Origin: Vibrio bivalvicida
GTDB lineage: Bacteria > Pseudomonadota > Gammaproteobacteria > Enterobacterales > Vibrionaceae
Direction: 5' to 3'
Length of the DNA: 64,000 nt
Assembly: GCF_001399455.2 (NCBI RefSeq)
Contig: NZ_LLEI02000032.1
Span: forward strand, 62,001 to 126,000
A program made the translations under genes and the position numbers. Positions within the stretch are counted from its first letter, which is position 1. Each line of letters opens with the position of its first letter. Shown here in pieces: positions 54,160 to 63,032 of the stretch. Below the pieces are notes generated by a model that had not been told where the DNA came from, did not search any database, and was given only the letters and a program-made list of their open reading frames with translations.

Positions 54160-54462
54160 ATGGACCAGTTTTTAATGCAAATCTTTGCAGTAATTCACCA
54201 AATTCCTTTTGGAAAAGTCAGTACTTATGGCGAGATCGCAAAATTATCTGGTTACCCAGGCTACGCACGTCACGTAGGTAAAGCGCTAGGCAACCTTCCG
54301 CCAGACAGTAAACTGCCTTGGTTTCGCGTTATAAATAGCCAAGGTCGTATCTCGCTCAAAGGAGAAGATTTAGTCAGGCAACGTGAGGCTCTGATTGCGG
54401 AAGGGATAGAAGTGAGTATTGATGGAAAAGTAAAACTAGGCAGATATCGATGGCAGCCATGA
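54160..54462 (+). CDS. Alkyltransferase-like protein ATL (YbaZ)
   Basis: A 100-residue DNA-binding protein of the MGMT fold. Where active alkylguanine transferases have PCHRV, this protein has PWFRV, with Trp54 replacing the reactive Cys. ATLs therefore bind O6-alkylguanine without repairing it and pass it to nucleotide excision repair. The DNA-binding segment YGEIAKLSGYPGYARHVGKALGNLP (helix-turn-helix with Arg37 finger) is intact. The neighbourhood ybaZ-ybaY-tesB is the same as in E. coli. Confidence 0.94.
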   Translation: MDQFLMQIFAVIHQIPFGKVSTYGEIAKLSGYPGYARHVGKALGNLPPDSKLPWFRVINSQGRISLKGEDLVRQREALIAEGIEVSIDGKVKLGRYRWQP

Positions 54463-54487
54463 TAACGCTGCCACCTAAGGTGAAGGG

Positions 54488-54916
54488 CTAATGACGCACC
54501 CCTACAAGGCGTAAATCAACATTATTCGTATACTCAGAGTCTGTGATAACTGGGTACATAGTATCTGTGATAAAGCGCAGTTTTCCATTGACCTCAATAC
54601 GAGCGCTCACGCTATAGCGGTGGCGAGGATCGATTTTTGACGTATGGTATGCAAGATCAAATTTAAATGGAGATTGCGCACCATTGGTTTCAAATCTATG
54701 TTTAGCGATGATCTTTGCAGGTGCATCGGCTAAAGAAACATCTTGCAAAGTCACTGTAATCAACGCACCTTTTGGCAATGCAATTCGCTCTCTGTAGGCA
54801 ACGGTCCCCGTCACAGTGTCGACTTTGTTTTCAGTCAGAGTTGATGGCGAAGACTGACACCCTACTAGTACCGACCCCACAACCAAAGATGCAAATAATA
54901 CAAGTACCTTTTTCAT
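54488..54916 (-). CDS. ybaY: YbaY-family lipoprotein
   Basis: A 142-residue lipoprotein with lipobox LVGC at about residues 17-20. The mature domain (TVTGTVAYRERIALPKGALI, TVTLQDVSLADAPAKIIAKH) is the beta-sandwich found in YbaY and related proteins. Function is not established. The gene is convergent with the ATL gene and upstream of divergent tesB, preserving the enteric order. Confidence 0.9.
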   Translation of the reverse strand: MKKVLVLFASLVVGSVLVGCQSSPSTLTENKVDTVTGTVAYRERIALPKGALITVTLQDVSLADAPAKIIAKHRFETNGAQSPFKFDLAYHTSKIDPRHRYSVSARIEVNGKLRFITDTMYPVITDSEYTNNVDLRLVGVRH

Positions 54917-55142
54917 AAAGACTCTCTTAACTATTAGATTTTCAAGAAGTATAAGTAGCCTCTATACGTTTGTCATTGCAATTTGATGATTATTGACAAG
55001 ACTTTAACTATGTTGAGTTTCAGATGACATTGGCACTTGTTGACCCTTGAAAAGCAAACTGCACCTCAAATCAAACAACTGTTTTATTTGTCACTAAACT
55101 GAGTAAAATGCCAAGTAGATAAGAATCTTTAAGGTAGAGAAA

Positions 55143-56003
55143 ATGAGTAAACCTCTAAGTGAATTGCTAGACTTGCTCCAATTGGAAAAGCTAGAAGAAG
55201 GCCTATTCCGAGGCCAAAGTGAAAACCTAGGGCTTCCGCAAGTCTACGGCGGTCAGGTAATTGGTCAAGCTCTGTCTGCAGCACGTTACACAGTGGATAA
55301 GGATCGTACGGTCCACTCATTTCACAGCTATTTCCTCTACCCTGGCGATCCAGAAAAACCGATTGTCTATGATGTTGAAAATCTGCGCGATGGTCGTAGT
55401 TTTAGCACTCGCCGTGTGAAAGCCATTCAAAATGGCCGTCCCATTTTTTACCTTACCGCTTCTTATCATGGCGAAGCACCTGGATTTGAACATCAAAACA
55501 CCATGCCAGAAATTCCGGGGCCAGAAAATTTTTCTTCAGAATCTGAGCTTGCGGAGCGCATTGCTGACTTTTTACCGGAAAAACTCAAGAAGACGTTCTG
55601 CGGCGAAAAACCGATCGAAATGCGTCCTGTGACGGTCGTGAACCCTCTTAAGCCAGAGAAAGTAGATCCTAAGCAATATCTATGGATCCGCGCCAATGGC
55701 GAAGTACCAGACAATCAGCTGATTCATCAGTATTTGCTAGGCTATGCCTCCGACTGGGGGTTCTTAGTGACCGCGCTGCATCCTCACGGCGTTTCTTTAA
55801 TGACACCGAAATTCCAAGTTGCGACTATTGATCATTCAATCTGGTTTCATCGCCCATTTAAGATGGACGAATGGCTGCTTTATGTTATTGAGAGCCCAAC
55901 AGCAAGCAATACCCGAGGCTTGGTGCGCGGTGAAATCTATAACCGCAATGGTGATTTAGTCGCATCAGCAGTCCAAGAAGGTGTGATGCGATTCATCGGG
56001 TAA
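55143..56003 (+). CDS. tesB: Acyl-CoA thioesterase II
   Basis: Hydrolyses medium- and long-chain acyl-CoA to free fatty acid and CoA. The 286-residue length is that of E. coli TesB. It is a double hot-dog fold: N-terminal repeat ([43 protein letters not shown]) and C-terminal repeat ([35 protein letters not shown]) containing the catalytic Asp of IDHS and the Gln near VQEGVMR. A ribosome site AAGGTAGAG precedes the ATG. Confidence 0.96.
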   Translation: MSKPLSELLDLLQLEKLEEGLFRGQSENLGLPQVYGGQVIGQALSAARYTVDKDRTVHSFHSYFLYPGDPEKPIVYDVENLRDGRSFSTRRVKAIQNGRPIFYLTASYHGEAPGFEHQNTMPEIPGPENFSSESELAERIADFLPEKLKKTFCGEKPIEMRPVTVVNPLKPEKVDPKQYLWIRANGEVPDNQLIHQYLLGYASDWGFLVTALHPHGVSLMTPKFQVATIDHSIWFHRPFKMDEWLLYVIESPTASNTRGLVRGEIYNRNGDLVASAVQEGVMRFIG

Positions 56004-56020
56004 CACACCAACCGTCAACT

Positions 56021-56046
56021 ATGGAGCCTCCATTCGGGGGCTTCGT
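56021..56046. terminator. Probable terminator between tesB and the YHYH gene
   Basis: GGAGCCTCC-ATTC-GGGGGCTTC is an imperfect hairpin between convergent genes. It lacks a good T-tract on either side. Confidence 0.5.
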
Positions 56047-57077
56047 TAATGCGAATGTCCATGAGAGCGTTCAGCACTAAAACCACTAAAACTTGAATTA
56101 ACACTGCCCTTGAAACAGTTAATCACCCAAGGAAAAGTATCTGTTACGTAGTAACCATACTGACCATTGACTGTCATCCCATTGCATTCATCTAGATCGC
56201 CTAAACCCGCAGAGTATTCCCAATCGCCACGAAACTGACCATCATAATTACTGCTTACAACATTGCCACCAACCACAGGTGCGGTATAACTTCCTACATC
56301 GACACGCGCGCCTGTTTTTAGATGATAACTTGATGCTGCCTTTCTTACCTGATTGGTCGAAGTATCTAAGAAACAACTGCCATAGATTGGGAAACCATCG
56401 GCGGCGAATCCAATCACCGGAGACGCCTCTCCCCCCGCGCAATCTTGAACAAACATGGCCACTGGGTTGCCATGGTAATGATACTCCCCTGTCGGCTGTA
56501 CATGGGCATTGTGAATATCTGTACCAAAGCCATTGAGTGATGACATTGGGTCATACCGCCACGGGTTACTTATCTCACTTTGACCGCAACCTGTGCGTTC
56601 ATTACCAACGCCATAACAAGCAGCGGCAAGTAAATCGACCTTCACACCATTAAGTAAAATGGCTTCAGAAGTCCCTAAACTCAACGCGGTAGTCGACCCC
56701 GAAAAGCTCGGTGAAGCGGTAAATTCATAATAGGTTGACTGCTCTGAAACATTGGTCGCGAAAGAGGCAGAGGCATCATTAAAATCATGGTTAGGAATCG
56801 CGTTAGATTGAATAATGCAATGACTACCACTGGAAGTGATCTGTGTTTGGCCAGTGTAAATTAGCAAGCGTTGAAGATCATTGACTGTGGAGAAGAAGGT
56901 TCCAAGGTATTGCTGACAATCACCAGAAAGGTTAGCAAAAAAGAGATTGGTGATGTTGTTGCCTGACACAGAAGGCGTCGAAGATGACTCTCCCGATTCG
57001 TCTCCTCCGTTACAGCCACTGAGCAATAGCGCTGCCACGGCAAAACCTAGGGGGTTAGTTGACGGTAATGCTGACAT
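56046..57077 (-). CDS. YHYH-domain lipoprotein
   Basis: 343 aa from the ATG at 57077, which has AGGA at good spacing; an ATG nine bases upstream has none. The leader ends LLLSGCNGG, a lipobox. A Ser-rich linker precedes a domain with the diagnostic YHYHGNP motif (about residue 213) and Cys pairs (GCGQSE, QDCAGGE, DECNGM, INCFKG). The C-terminus is His-rich (HGHSH). The YHYH family is exported and of unknown function; metal binding by the His residues is plausible. Mostly found in marine bacteria, as far as I know. Confidence 0.85.
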   Translation of the reverse strand: MSALPSTNPLGFAVAALLLSGCNGGDESGESSSTPSVSGNNITNLFFANLSGDCQQYLGTFFSTVNDLQRLLIYTGQTQITSSGSHCIIQSNAIPNHDFNDASASFATNVSEQSTYYEFTASPSFSGSTTALSLGTSEAILLNGVKVDLLAAACYGVGNERTGCGQSEISNPWRYDPMSSLNGFGTDIHNAHVQPTGEYHYHGNPVAMFVQDCAGGEASPVIGFAADGFPIYGSCFLDTSTNQVRKAASSYHLKTGARVDVGSYTAPVVGGNVVSSNYDGQFRGDWEYSAGLGDLDECNGMTVNGQYGYYVTDTFPWVINCFKGSVNSSFSGFSAERSHGHSH

Positions 57078-57173
57078 TTTATTCATCCTTGTTATGTGTT
57101 CTTTCCCAAAGATTAGTCACAACTAGCACGATTAAAATGAGCTTTACCCGTCTTTACTCTGCCATACATTTCT

Positions 57174-57641
57174 TTACGTATGGCATATTGGTAATGCTGT
57201 CGTATATTTCAATGGTTCCATCGCAAAAGTTGAAGTCACGTTAGAGATTCCTTCTACCGAATTAACCAATTTTTTGTAAAAGTGATCAAAGCATTGCATG
57301 TCTTTAACCAATACTTTCATCATATAATCGTACTCTCCAGCCATCCGATAGAATTCCATCACCTCTGGAAACTGCGAAGCGGTCAAGACAAATTGGCTAT
57401 ACCACTCATGTGAATGGTCGCTCGTTTTGACTAAAACAAAAGCGGTGAAGGAAAGATCAAGCTTTTCCGGATTCAATAATGCAACGCGTTTTTGAATCAC
57501 CCCTGCCTCTTCGAGCTTTTTCAGTCGTTTCCAGCAAGGTGTCGTGGTTAAGTTAACGGCTTCAGCCAAATCGTTCAGTGACAAAGTCGCATCGTTCTGC
57601 AATAGATCGAGGATTTTTCGGTCAGTCTTATCTATTTCCAT
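57174..57641 (-). CDS. Lrp/AsnC-family regulator, divergent from the cysteine synthase-like gene
   Basis: 155 aa from the ATG at 57641 ([20 protein letters not shown]); the frame upstream of it is hydrophobic and lacks a ribosome site. N-terminal helix-turn-helix ([26 protein letters not shown]) and C-terminal RAM domain ([21 protein letters not shown]). The family includes cysteine-responsive activators of cysteine-degrading genes (CyuR/DecR type). Its divergent position next to a PLP enzyme of the cysteine family suggests that it controls that gene. Confidence 0.9.
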   Translation of the reverse strand: MEIDKTDRKILDLLQNDATLSLNDLAEAVNLTTTPCWKRLKKLEEAGVIQKRVALLNPEKLDLSFTAFVLVKTSDHSHEWYSQFVLTASQFPEVMEFYRMAGEYDYMMKVLVKDMQCFDHFYKKLVNSVEGISNVTSTFAMEPLKYTTALPICHT

Positions 57642-57660
57642 ATCGAAACACACCACAAAA

Positions 57661-57675
57661 GAGAAATATTTTCTC
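57661..57675. promoter_or_regulatory. Candidate Lrp-family operator
   Basis: GAGAAA-TAT-TTTCTC is a perfect 15-bp AT-rich dyad, the size and composition of Lrp/AsnC sites. It lies 20 bases from the regulator start and 90 bases before the divergent PLP-enzyme gene. A related half-site TTTTCTCC recurs at 57710-57717. Confidence 0.55.
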
Positions 57676-57764
57676 CAAATAAAGCAAATTACAACAAAAA
57701 TAGCAAAGCTTTTCTCCATTCAAATAGGTAAATTAACCTCATAACGATTCTAAGGAGAAACCCG

Positions 57765-58832
57765 ATGTGTACAGACCATAGCTGGATTAACAACGCTGTT
57801 CGTAAAATTGAAGCCGATTATCAGCGTAGTGCCGATACTCACTTAATTAAGCTTGACCTACCTAGCATTGACGGCATTGATATCTATCTAAAAGATGAAA
57901 GTACACACCCAACAGGTTCTCTTAAGCATCGCCTAGCGCGTTCACTTTTCCTTTATGCGATTTGTAATGGATGGGTCGGCCCTGAAACGACGATCATCGA
58001 ATCATCGTCAGGTAGTACTGCTGTATCAGAAGCTTACTTTGCTCGCTTGCTAGGCTTACCATTTATTGCCGTTATGCCAAAATCCACTGCACGTAAAAAA
58101 ATTGAACAAATTGAATTTTATGGTGGTCAAGCGCACCTAGTAGATCGCTCGGATCAGATCTATGCAGAATCTCACCGCCTAGCTCAAGAGCTAAACGGTC
58201 ACTATATGGATCAGTTTACTTACGCAGAACGTGCGACAGATTGGCGCGGCAACAACAACATTGCCAACTCTATTTTCAGCCAAATGGAAATGGAAGATCA
58301 TCCAGTACCGACATGGGTTGTAATGAGCCCTGGTACAGGTGGTACGTCAGCAACAATTGGCCGCTTTATTCGCTACCAGAAACACGACACCAAGCTATGT
58401 GTTGTAGACCCAGAAAATTCTGTGTTTCACGATTACTACAAAACAGGCAATAAGAACCTAACTGGAAATTGTGGCAGTAAAATTGAGGGTATCGGCCGCC
58501 CTCGTGTTGAGCCAAGCTTTATTCCAGGTGTCGTTGATGAGATGCGCACAATTGCCGATGCCGCTTCTGTAGCAACCGCACACTGGCTTGAGAAAATTCT
58601 AGGCCGTAAAGTTGGCGCTTCTACTGGAACAAACCTCTATGGTGTTCTGCAGTTGGCAAGTGAGATGAAAATGCGCGGTGAAAAGGGCTCGATTGTTACC
58701 TTGTTGTGTGATAGTGGCGAACGTTACTTAGATACTTACTACAACGATGAGTGGGTAAAAGAGAATATTGGCGATACACAGCCCTATACAATTAAACTCG
58801 AAGAATTCGAGGCAACAGGCCAAATTAGCTAA
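57765..58832 (+). CDS. PLP-dependent cysteine synthase-family enzyme (Cds1-like, probable L-cysteine desulfhydrase)
   Basis: A 355-residue fold-type II PLP enzyme. The PLP-binding Lys is K54 in [11 protein letters not shown]. The substrate loop [12 protein letters not shown] and the phosphate-binding loop [12 protein letters not shown] are intact. C-terminal segment [17 protein letters not shown] and [14 protein letters not shown] are typical of the subgroup containing mycobacterial Cds1, which degrades cysteine to pyruvate, ammonia and H2S. Residue similarity alone cannot separate this from O-acetylserine sulfhydrylase; the divergent Lrp-family regulator favours catabolism. AAGGAG precedes the ATG. 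Confidence 0.85.
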   Translation: MCTDHSWINNAVRKIEADYQRSADTHLIKLDLPSIDGIDIYLKDESTHPTGSLKHRLARSLFLYAICNGWVGPETTIIESSSGSTAVSEAYFARLLGLPFIAVMPKSTARKKIEQIEFYGGQAHLVDRSDQIYAESHRLAQELNGHYMDQFTYAERATDWRGNNNIANSIFSQMEMEDHPVPTWVVMSPGTGGTSATIGRFIRYQKHDTKLCVVDPENSVFHDYYKTGNKNLTGNCGSKIEGIGRPRVEPSFIPGVVDEMRTIADAASVATAHWLEKILGRKVGASTGTNLYGVLQLASEMKMRGEKGSIVTLLCDSGERYLDTYYNDEWVKENIGDTQPYTIKLEEFEATGQIS

Positions 58833-58873
58833 CCATCACATCTAGCAACAACAGTTAACTCGGCTTAAAAAAC

Positions 58874-58900
58874 AACCGCCACTCTAGGAGTGGCGGTTTC
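58874..58900. terminator. Bidirectional terminator
   Basis: AACCGCCACTC / GAGTGGCGGTT with a 3-nt loop, between the convergent PLP-enzyme and DUF1244 genes. Confidence 0.85.
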
Positions 58901-58914
58901 GCAGATAACAGTAT

Positions 58915-59235
58915 TTAATTTTGATTTTGGCGCGCTTCAAACGCCGCCAGTTGCTCTGGCGTCGCTTTCGGTTGGTGGTTTTGTTTCCACTCATCGTAAG
59001 TCATGCCGTAAACACGCTCACGTGCGTCATCAATATCCAGCTCTAAACCTTGTGTCTCAGCTTCAGCTTTATACCACTTGCTAAAGCAATTTCGGCAAAA
59101 TCCGGCCAAAATCATCAAGTCTATATTTTGCACGTCTTTATTGTCATCAAGATGGGTTAACAACCGACGAAATACCGCTGCATCAAGCTTGTCTTGCTCT
59201 TCTTGGGTTAGATTTTTGTATTTAAATTCAGCCAC
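58915..59235 (-). CDS. DUF1244 family protein
   Basis: A small 106-residue cytosolic protein with the family core FRRLLTHLDDNKDVQNIDLM and the invariant GFCRNCFSKWY (C47, C50), possibly a metal or Zn site, followed by DDARERVYGMTYDEWK. Function unknown in the family. A Gln/Ala-rich tail follows. Confidence 0.9.
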   Translation of the reverse strand: MAEFKYKNLTQEEQDKLDAAVFRRLLTHLDDNKDVQNIDLMILAGFCRNCFSKWYKAEAETQGLELDIDDARERVYGMTYDEWKQNHQPKATPEQLAAFEARQNQN

Positions 59236-59304
59236 TTTACTTACCTTCTCGTCATTGTTTTTGTCTTAAAATTGTATCAGTCTCGCGCTGTAAAGCACAT
59301 ACAA

Positions 59305-59333
59305 AAACGCCCGAGCAAATCGCTCAGGCGTTT
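59305..59333 (-). terminator. Terminator after the Tim44-domain gene
   Basis: AAACGCC-GAGC / GCTC-GGCGTTT with one mismatch and a 5-nt loop, located just past the Tim44 gene stop on the minus strand and upstream of the DUF1244 gene. Confidence 0.8.
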
Positions 59334-59351
59334 ATTACACGACATGACTGT

Positions 59352-60236
59352 TTAAGCTTGGATACCAACAATCAACCATGGCGCATTTGGTGTTGTTAGG
59401 TCACGTTCTAAGTGCCACACGTCGGTAATATCTTCTTCGACCCCTTCTTCGGCATCGCGGTAACGACCACTAAACTGTAGGCTTAGCTGAGCTTTACTTG
59501 CGTCGAAATCTGCGCGAACAATTTCTGCATCAACATACATAACATCCGTATGCTGTTCACCATCTAGCTTCGCACGCTCCGATATCAGGTCTTGATACAA
59601 ACTTGGCGACACGTATTCTTCGATTGTTTCAAGCTGGTTGTGGTTCCATGCACCTTGCAAAATTCGGTAGTGCTCGCGAGAACCATTAACGAATGCAGCT
59701 TGGTCGAAGCCCGGTGGGTAGTTGTGAGGGACGTCTGTTTGCGCACCGAAACCAAAGCCACCAGCTTGCGCTCCGCTATTTTGTGGTTGCTCAAAGTTGT
59801 GAACATTTGGCTGTTCAAACTTAGGCGTTGAAGAACCGCCAAAAGCAGGCTGCTGGCGATTCTGATTCATACTGCCTTGCTTAGCACCAAGCATACCTCG
59901 CATCAGTTTAAAGATAACAAAGGCAATTAGACCCATAATCAGGATATCCATAAACTGGATACCTTCAAATGCGCCACCGAAGAAAGCAGCGAGCAAACCA
60001 CCCGCAAGCAATCCACCTAGTAGACCGCCCATCAAGCCTTTCTTACTTGAGCTTTGAGTTTTACTGGTTTGTTCTTTACCAATAGTGTTGGTGTTCTTTT
60101 GTTGCTGTTTTGGCGCAGGCGCTGTTTTAAAACTTTTGCCAAATGATTTACCGCCACCAAACTTCTTCGCTTCTGCAATTGGCGTGATCGCCACAGAAAC
60201 CATAAGTAAAGCAACAAGGGAAAAGAGTCGTTTCAT
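59352..60236 (-). CDS. Tim44-domain membrane protein
   Basis: A 294-residue protein: signal peptide 1-23 (ITPIAEA), a Gly/Lys/Phe-rich segment (KKFGGGKSFGKSF), a Lys/Gln/Ser-rich linker, and a Gly-rich membrane region (GLLGGLLAGGLLAAFFGGA, then DILIMGLIAFVIFKLM, about 65-110). The C-terminal Tim44-like domain (about 175-294: FVNGSREHYRILQGAWNHNQLETIEEYVSPSLY, VWHLERDLTTPNAPWLIVGIQ) is a nuclear-transport-factor-like fold, similar to mitochondrial Tim44 and mL45. Bacterial members are of unknown function. Confidence 0.88.
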   Translation of the reverse strand: MKRLFSLVALLMVSVAITPIAEAKKFGGGKSFGKSFKTAPAPKQQQKNTNTIGKEQTSKTQSSSKKGLMGGLLGGLLAGGLLAAFFGGAFEGIQFMDILIMGLIAFVIFKLMRGMLGAKQGSMNQNRQQPAFGGSSTPKFEQPNVHNFEQPQNSGAQAGGFGFGAQTDVPHNYPPGFDQAAFVNGSREHYRILQGAWNHNQLETIEEYVSPSLYQDLISERAKLDGEQHTDVMYVDAEIVRADFDASKAQLSLQFSGRYRDAEEGVEEDITDVWHLERDLTTPNAPWLIVGIQA

Positions 60237-60369
60237 ATTCTTCCTTTGAGGATCCTATTAAGGTTATCAATTTATTCTTATTAATCTATATTAACCCTAC
60301 TAGTCTTATAATCAAACCAAAACGTCTCCGACACATGTATCAGAATATTGCAATTTACCCTTACTGCGG

Positions 60370-60399
60370 TTGACGATATAGGTACTGGCTCATTAGAAT
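60370..60399 (+). promoter_or_regulatory. Promoter of the TetR gene and MFS-acyltransferase operon
   Basis: TTGACG (60370-60375) and TAGAAT (60394-60399) with an 18-base spacer. The predicted start, about 60406, falls inside the palindromic operator described next. Confidence 0.7.
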
Positions 60400-60401
60400 A
60401 T

Positions 60402-60414
60402 TGAACATTGTTCA
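60402..60414. promoter_or_regulatory. Candidate TetR autoregulatory operator
   Basis: TGAACA-T-TGTTCA is a perfect 13-bp dyad placed just after the -10 element and 16 bases before the TetR start codon, an ideal place for autorepression. Confidence 0.65.
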
Positions 60415-60430
60415 TTTTAGAATACTTATC

Positions 60431-61021
60431 ATGGCCCGAAGAAACGATCATACGCGTGAAGAGCTTATCGCGCTCACGCTTAACACCGTCAAAGAATTTT
60501 TAGTAAGTAATACCTATCACGAGTTAAGCTTGCGGAAGATTGCGACAATGATCGGCTATGTACCAAGTACTCTGGTCAATGTCTTTGGCAGCTACAACCT
60601 GTTACTTCTCCACGCAGTTGCCCAAACTCTCGACGAACTTTCAGAAGAAGCTAAAGCTGTGGTTTCCCATTGCCAAGACCCTAAATCAGCTTTGTATGAA
60701 CTCGCCTACTGCTACCATGATTTTGCTCAGCGCCACCCACATCGTTGGCAACTAATCTTCGAACATAATATGAATGGTGAGACGCTCCCCGAGTGGCAAG
60801 CGGAACGCATTGATTCGATGACCGGAATGCTGGAGCAACTTCTCCAGGTTTTAGCTCCTGAACGAAGCCCAAAAGAAGTGCTGCAAGCAAGCCGCGTGCT
60901 TTGGTCTGGAGTACATGGGATCACGCTGTTAAGTGTCGACGATAAATTTTTCGCAGCAGAGCCAATTGATGGAAAGGTGCTGATAGAAAACTTGCTCTCT
61001 AATTACTTAAATAATTGGTAA
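60431..61021 (+). CDS. TetR-family transcriptional regulator
   Basis: 196 aa from the ATG at 60431 (MARRNDHTREELIALTLNTV), since an ATG-like start 30 bases upstream lies on the operator. N-terminal helix-turn-helix (ELSLRKIATMIGYVPSTLVNVFGSYNLLLLHAV), then a helical ligand-binding domain of the WHG type (ELAYCYHDFAQRHPHRWQLIFEHNM; VLWSGVHGITLL). It begins a two-gene operon with the MFS-acyltransferase fusion 7 bases downstream, so it likely senses a lipid or acyl ligand and controls that gene. Confidence 0.9.
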   Translation: MARRNDHTREELIALTLNTVKEFLVSNTYHELSLRKIATMIGYVPSTLVNVFGSYNLLLLHAVAQTLDELSEEAKAVVSHCQDPKSALYELAYCYHDFAQRHPHRWQLIFEHNMNGETLPEWQAERIDSMTGMLEQLLQVLAPERSPKEVLQASRVLWSGVHGITLLSVDDKFFAAEPIDGKVLIENLLSNYLNNW

Positions 61022-61028
61022 TCCCTTA

Positions 61029-62900
61029 ATGTCGAATAGCCAAACTTCTCTACTAGGGCAAAAGCGATTTCTACCCTATTTCATTACCCAGTTTTTCGGT
61101 GCATTTAACGACAACATTTTTAAAAATGTTTTATTGTTATTTGTTGCTTTCGCTGGTGCTGGCGTATTACCGATCTCTAGTAATTTGTTCATCAACTTAG
61201 CGGCAGGCTTATTCATTCTTCCCTTTTTCCTTTTCTCTGCCTCTGCTGGTGTTCTTGCTGATAAGTACGAAAAATCTTGGTTCATTCGTAAAGTAAAGCT
61301 CGCCGAGATCGGTATCATGTGCCTTGGTGCCATTGGTTTTATCACTGAAAGCTATATCATTTTGCTTATCTTACTGTTTTTGATGGGCACCCAGTCTGCG
61401 TTTTTTGGACCAGTCAAATATGCTTTGTTACCACAACAGTTAAAAGCGAATGAACTTGTTCCGGGCAACGCCTTGGTCGAAACGGGCACATTTCTCGCAA
61501 TATTATTGGGAACACTTGGAGCGGGTGTCATCGCTTCAGCGGAGAGCGCTAAATATGTCGCTGCGGCCTGCGTTGTTCTATTCGCTATATTTGGTTATCT
61601 ATCTAGCCGTTCAATTCCTGAAGCCCCCGCGAGCGCACCTGAGCTAGAATTTAAATGGCAACCTGTTAAACAGACGAAGAAAACCATCGCTATTGCTAAA
61701 GCGGACAAAACCATCTTCCGCTCACTAATGGCTATTAGCTGGTTTTGGTTTTTAGGCGCTGCATACCTCACTCAATTCCCAAATTTCACTAAACTGCACC
61801 TCAATGGTAGTGAAAGCGCGGTCTCTTTCTTATTGGCACTGTTTTCTGTCGGTATTGCAGTAGGCTCGTTAGCTTGCGACAAGCTTTCCAACCACCGTAT
61901 CGAAGTGGGAATTGTGCCTTTAGGTAGTTTAGGTATTACTATTTTTGGCGCTTTGATGGCTATATCAGTCCCTCAGCAACTGCCTGAGTTTGCAAGCTTT
62001 AGCGAATTTGTGATGCACAAACCATTGTGGTCGTTGTTTGCTTACCTGCTTCTGCTTGGTGCTTCTGGCGGTATCTTTATTGTCCCTTTATACGCTTTAA
62101 TGCAGCAGAGAGCGAAAGTGGCCGAACGAGCACAAGTCATTGCTGCACTTAATATTTACAACTCACTGTTTATGGTTGGTAGTGCCGTCTTAGGCATTGT
62201 GTGTTTAACCATCATTGAACTCTCTATTCCTCAACTTTTCTTGTTATTGGCGGTGTTAAACCTCTTGGTCGCTGGCTACTTGTTTATGCAAGTCCCTATT
62301 TTTGTGGTGCGCTTTTTGACTTGGGTCATCACCCATACAATGTACCGCGTCAGTCATAAAAATACGCAAAACTTACCTGAAAAAAACGGCGCACTGTTAG
62401 TCTGCAATCACGTTAGCTATATGGATGCATTACTGTTAAGCGCGGTGTGCCCTAGATTGATTCGCTTTGTAATGGAAGAAAAATACGCCAACTTGCCACC
62501 ACTCAAACGATTCTTACAACGCGCTGGGGTCATCCCGATCTCGGCAAACAACCGACGCTCGATCATTAGCGCTTTTAATGAGGTAGAGAAGGCACTATCG
62601 GAAGGACACATTGTCTGTATCTTCCCTGAAGGTCACTTAACGTCAGATGGGGAAATGAATCAATTTATGCGTGGTATGGATATTATCCTCAAGCGGAGTC
62701 CTGTCCCTGTCATTCCTATCGCATTAAAAGGGCTATGGGGCAGTTACTTTAGCCGCTATAAAGGTGCAGCATGTAAAGGGCTACCGACTCGTTTCAGGTC
62801 TAGGCTCGAAATTGAAGTGGGCGAGCCTGTCGCGCCAGAAAGCGCTTCTACAGAAGCGATGCGCAGCAAAGTCGCAGCACTAAGAGGTGATTGGCGTTAG
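61029..62900 (+). CDS. MFS transporter - PlsC acyltransferase fusion (lysophospholipid flippase/acyltransferase-like)
   Basis: A 623-residue protein. Residues 1-415 are a twelve-helix MFS transporter with the LplT-like start QKRFLPYFITQFFGAFNDNIFKN and GTQSAFFGPVKYALLPQQL. Residues about 440-620 are a PlsC-type acyltransferase with NH-x4-D (N460 H461, D466; CNHVSYMDALLL), the IFPEG motif (CIFPEGHLTSDG) and PVIPIALKGLWG. In E. coli the flippase LplT and acyltransferase Aas are separate neighbours; here the two are fused, but the acyl-ACP synthetase domain is missing. Together they could retrieve and reacylate lysophospholipid. The VolA lysophospholipase in this window produces related substrates outside the cell. 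Confidence 0.92.
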   Translation: MSNSQTSLLGQKRFLPYFITQFFGAFNDNIFKNVLLLFVAFAGAGVLPISSNLFINLAAGLFILPFFLFSASAGVLADKYEKSWFIRKVKLAEIGIMCLGAIGFITESYIILLILLFLMGTQSAFFGPVKYALLPQQLKANELVPGNALVETGTFLAILLGTLGAGVIASAESAKYVAAACVVLFAIFGYLSSRSIPEAPASAPELEFKWQPVKQTKKTIAIAKADKTIFRSLMAISWFWFLGAAYLTQFPNFTKLHLNGSESAVSFLLALFSVGIAVGSLACDKLSNHRIEVGIVPLGSLGITIFGALMAISVPQQLPEFASFSEFVMHKPLWSLFAYLLLLGASGGIFIVPLYALMQQRAKVAERAQVIAALNIYNSLFMVGSAVLGIVCLTIIELSIPQLFLLLAVLNLLVAGYLFMQVPIFVVRFLTWVITHTMYRVSHKNTQNLPEKNGALLVCNHVSYMDALLLSAVCPRLIRFVMEEKYANLPPLKRFLQRAGVIPISANNRRSIISAFNEVEKALSEGHIVCIFPEGHLTSDGEMNQFMRGMDIILKRSPVPVIPIALKGLWGSYFSRYKGAACKGLPTRFRSRLEIEVGEPVAPESASTEAMRSKVAALRGDWR

Positions 62901-62920
62901 CCCTAGCACGCAAGAGCCAT

Positions 62921-62949
62921 ACAAGCGTTAAGTTTTTCTTAACGCTTGT
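62921..62949 (+). terminator. Terminator after the MFS-PlsC gene
   Basis: ACAAGCGTTAAG-TTTTT-CTTAACGCTTGT is a perfect 12-bp stem-loop, 21 bases after the stop. The T-tract is weak. Confidence 0.75.
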
Positions 62950-63032
62950 TCAAATCAATCGGCTCTCTTTGTCGCTGTGAGTCAGCTAGAATACTTGCTC
63001 TTGTCTTCCTAACTTTGCTGCCCTCCCAGAAA

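Noticed and set aside
62946..63032. N-terminal extension of the YeiH-type transporter from the ATG at 62946
   Set aside because: The extra residues overlap the preceding terminator, are not conserved in the family as I know it, and the ATG at 63033 gives the standard N-terminus.
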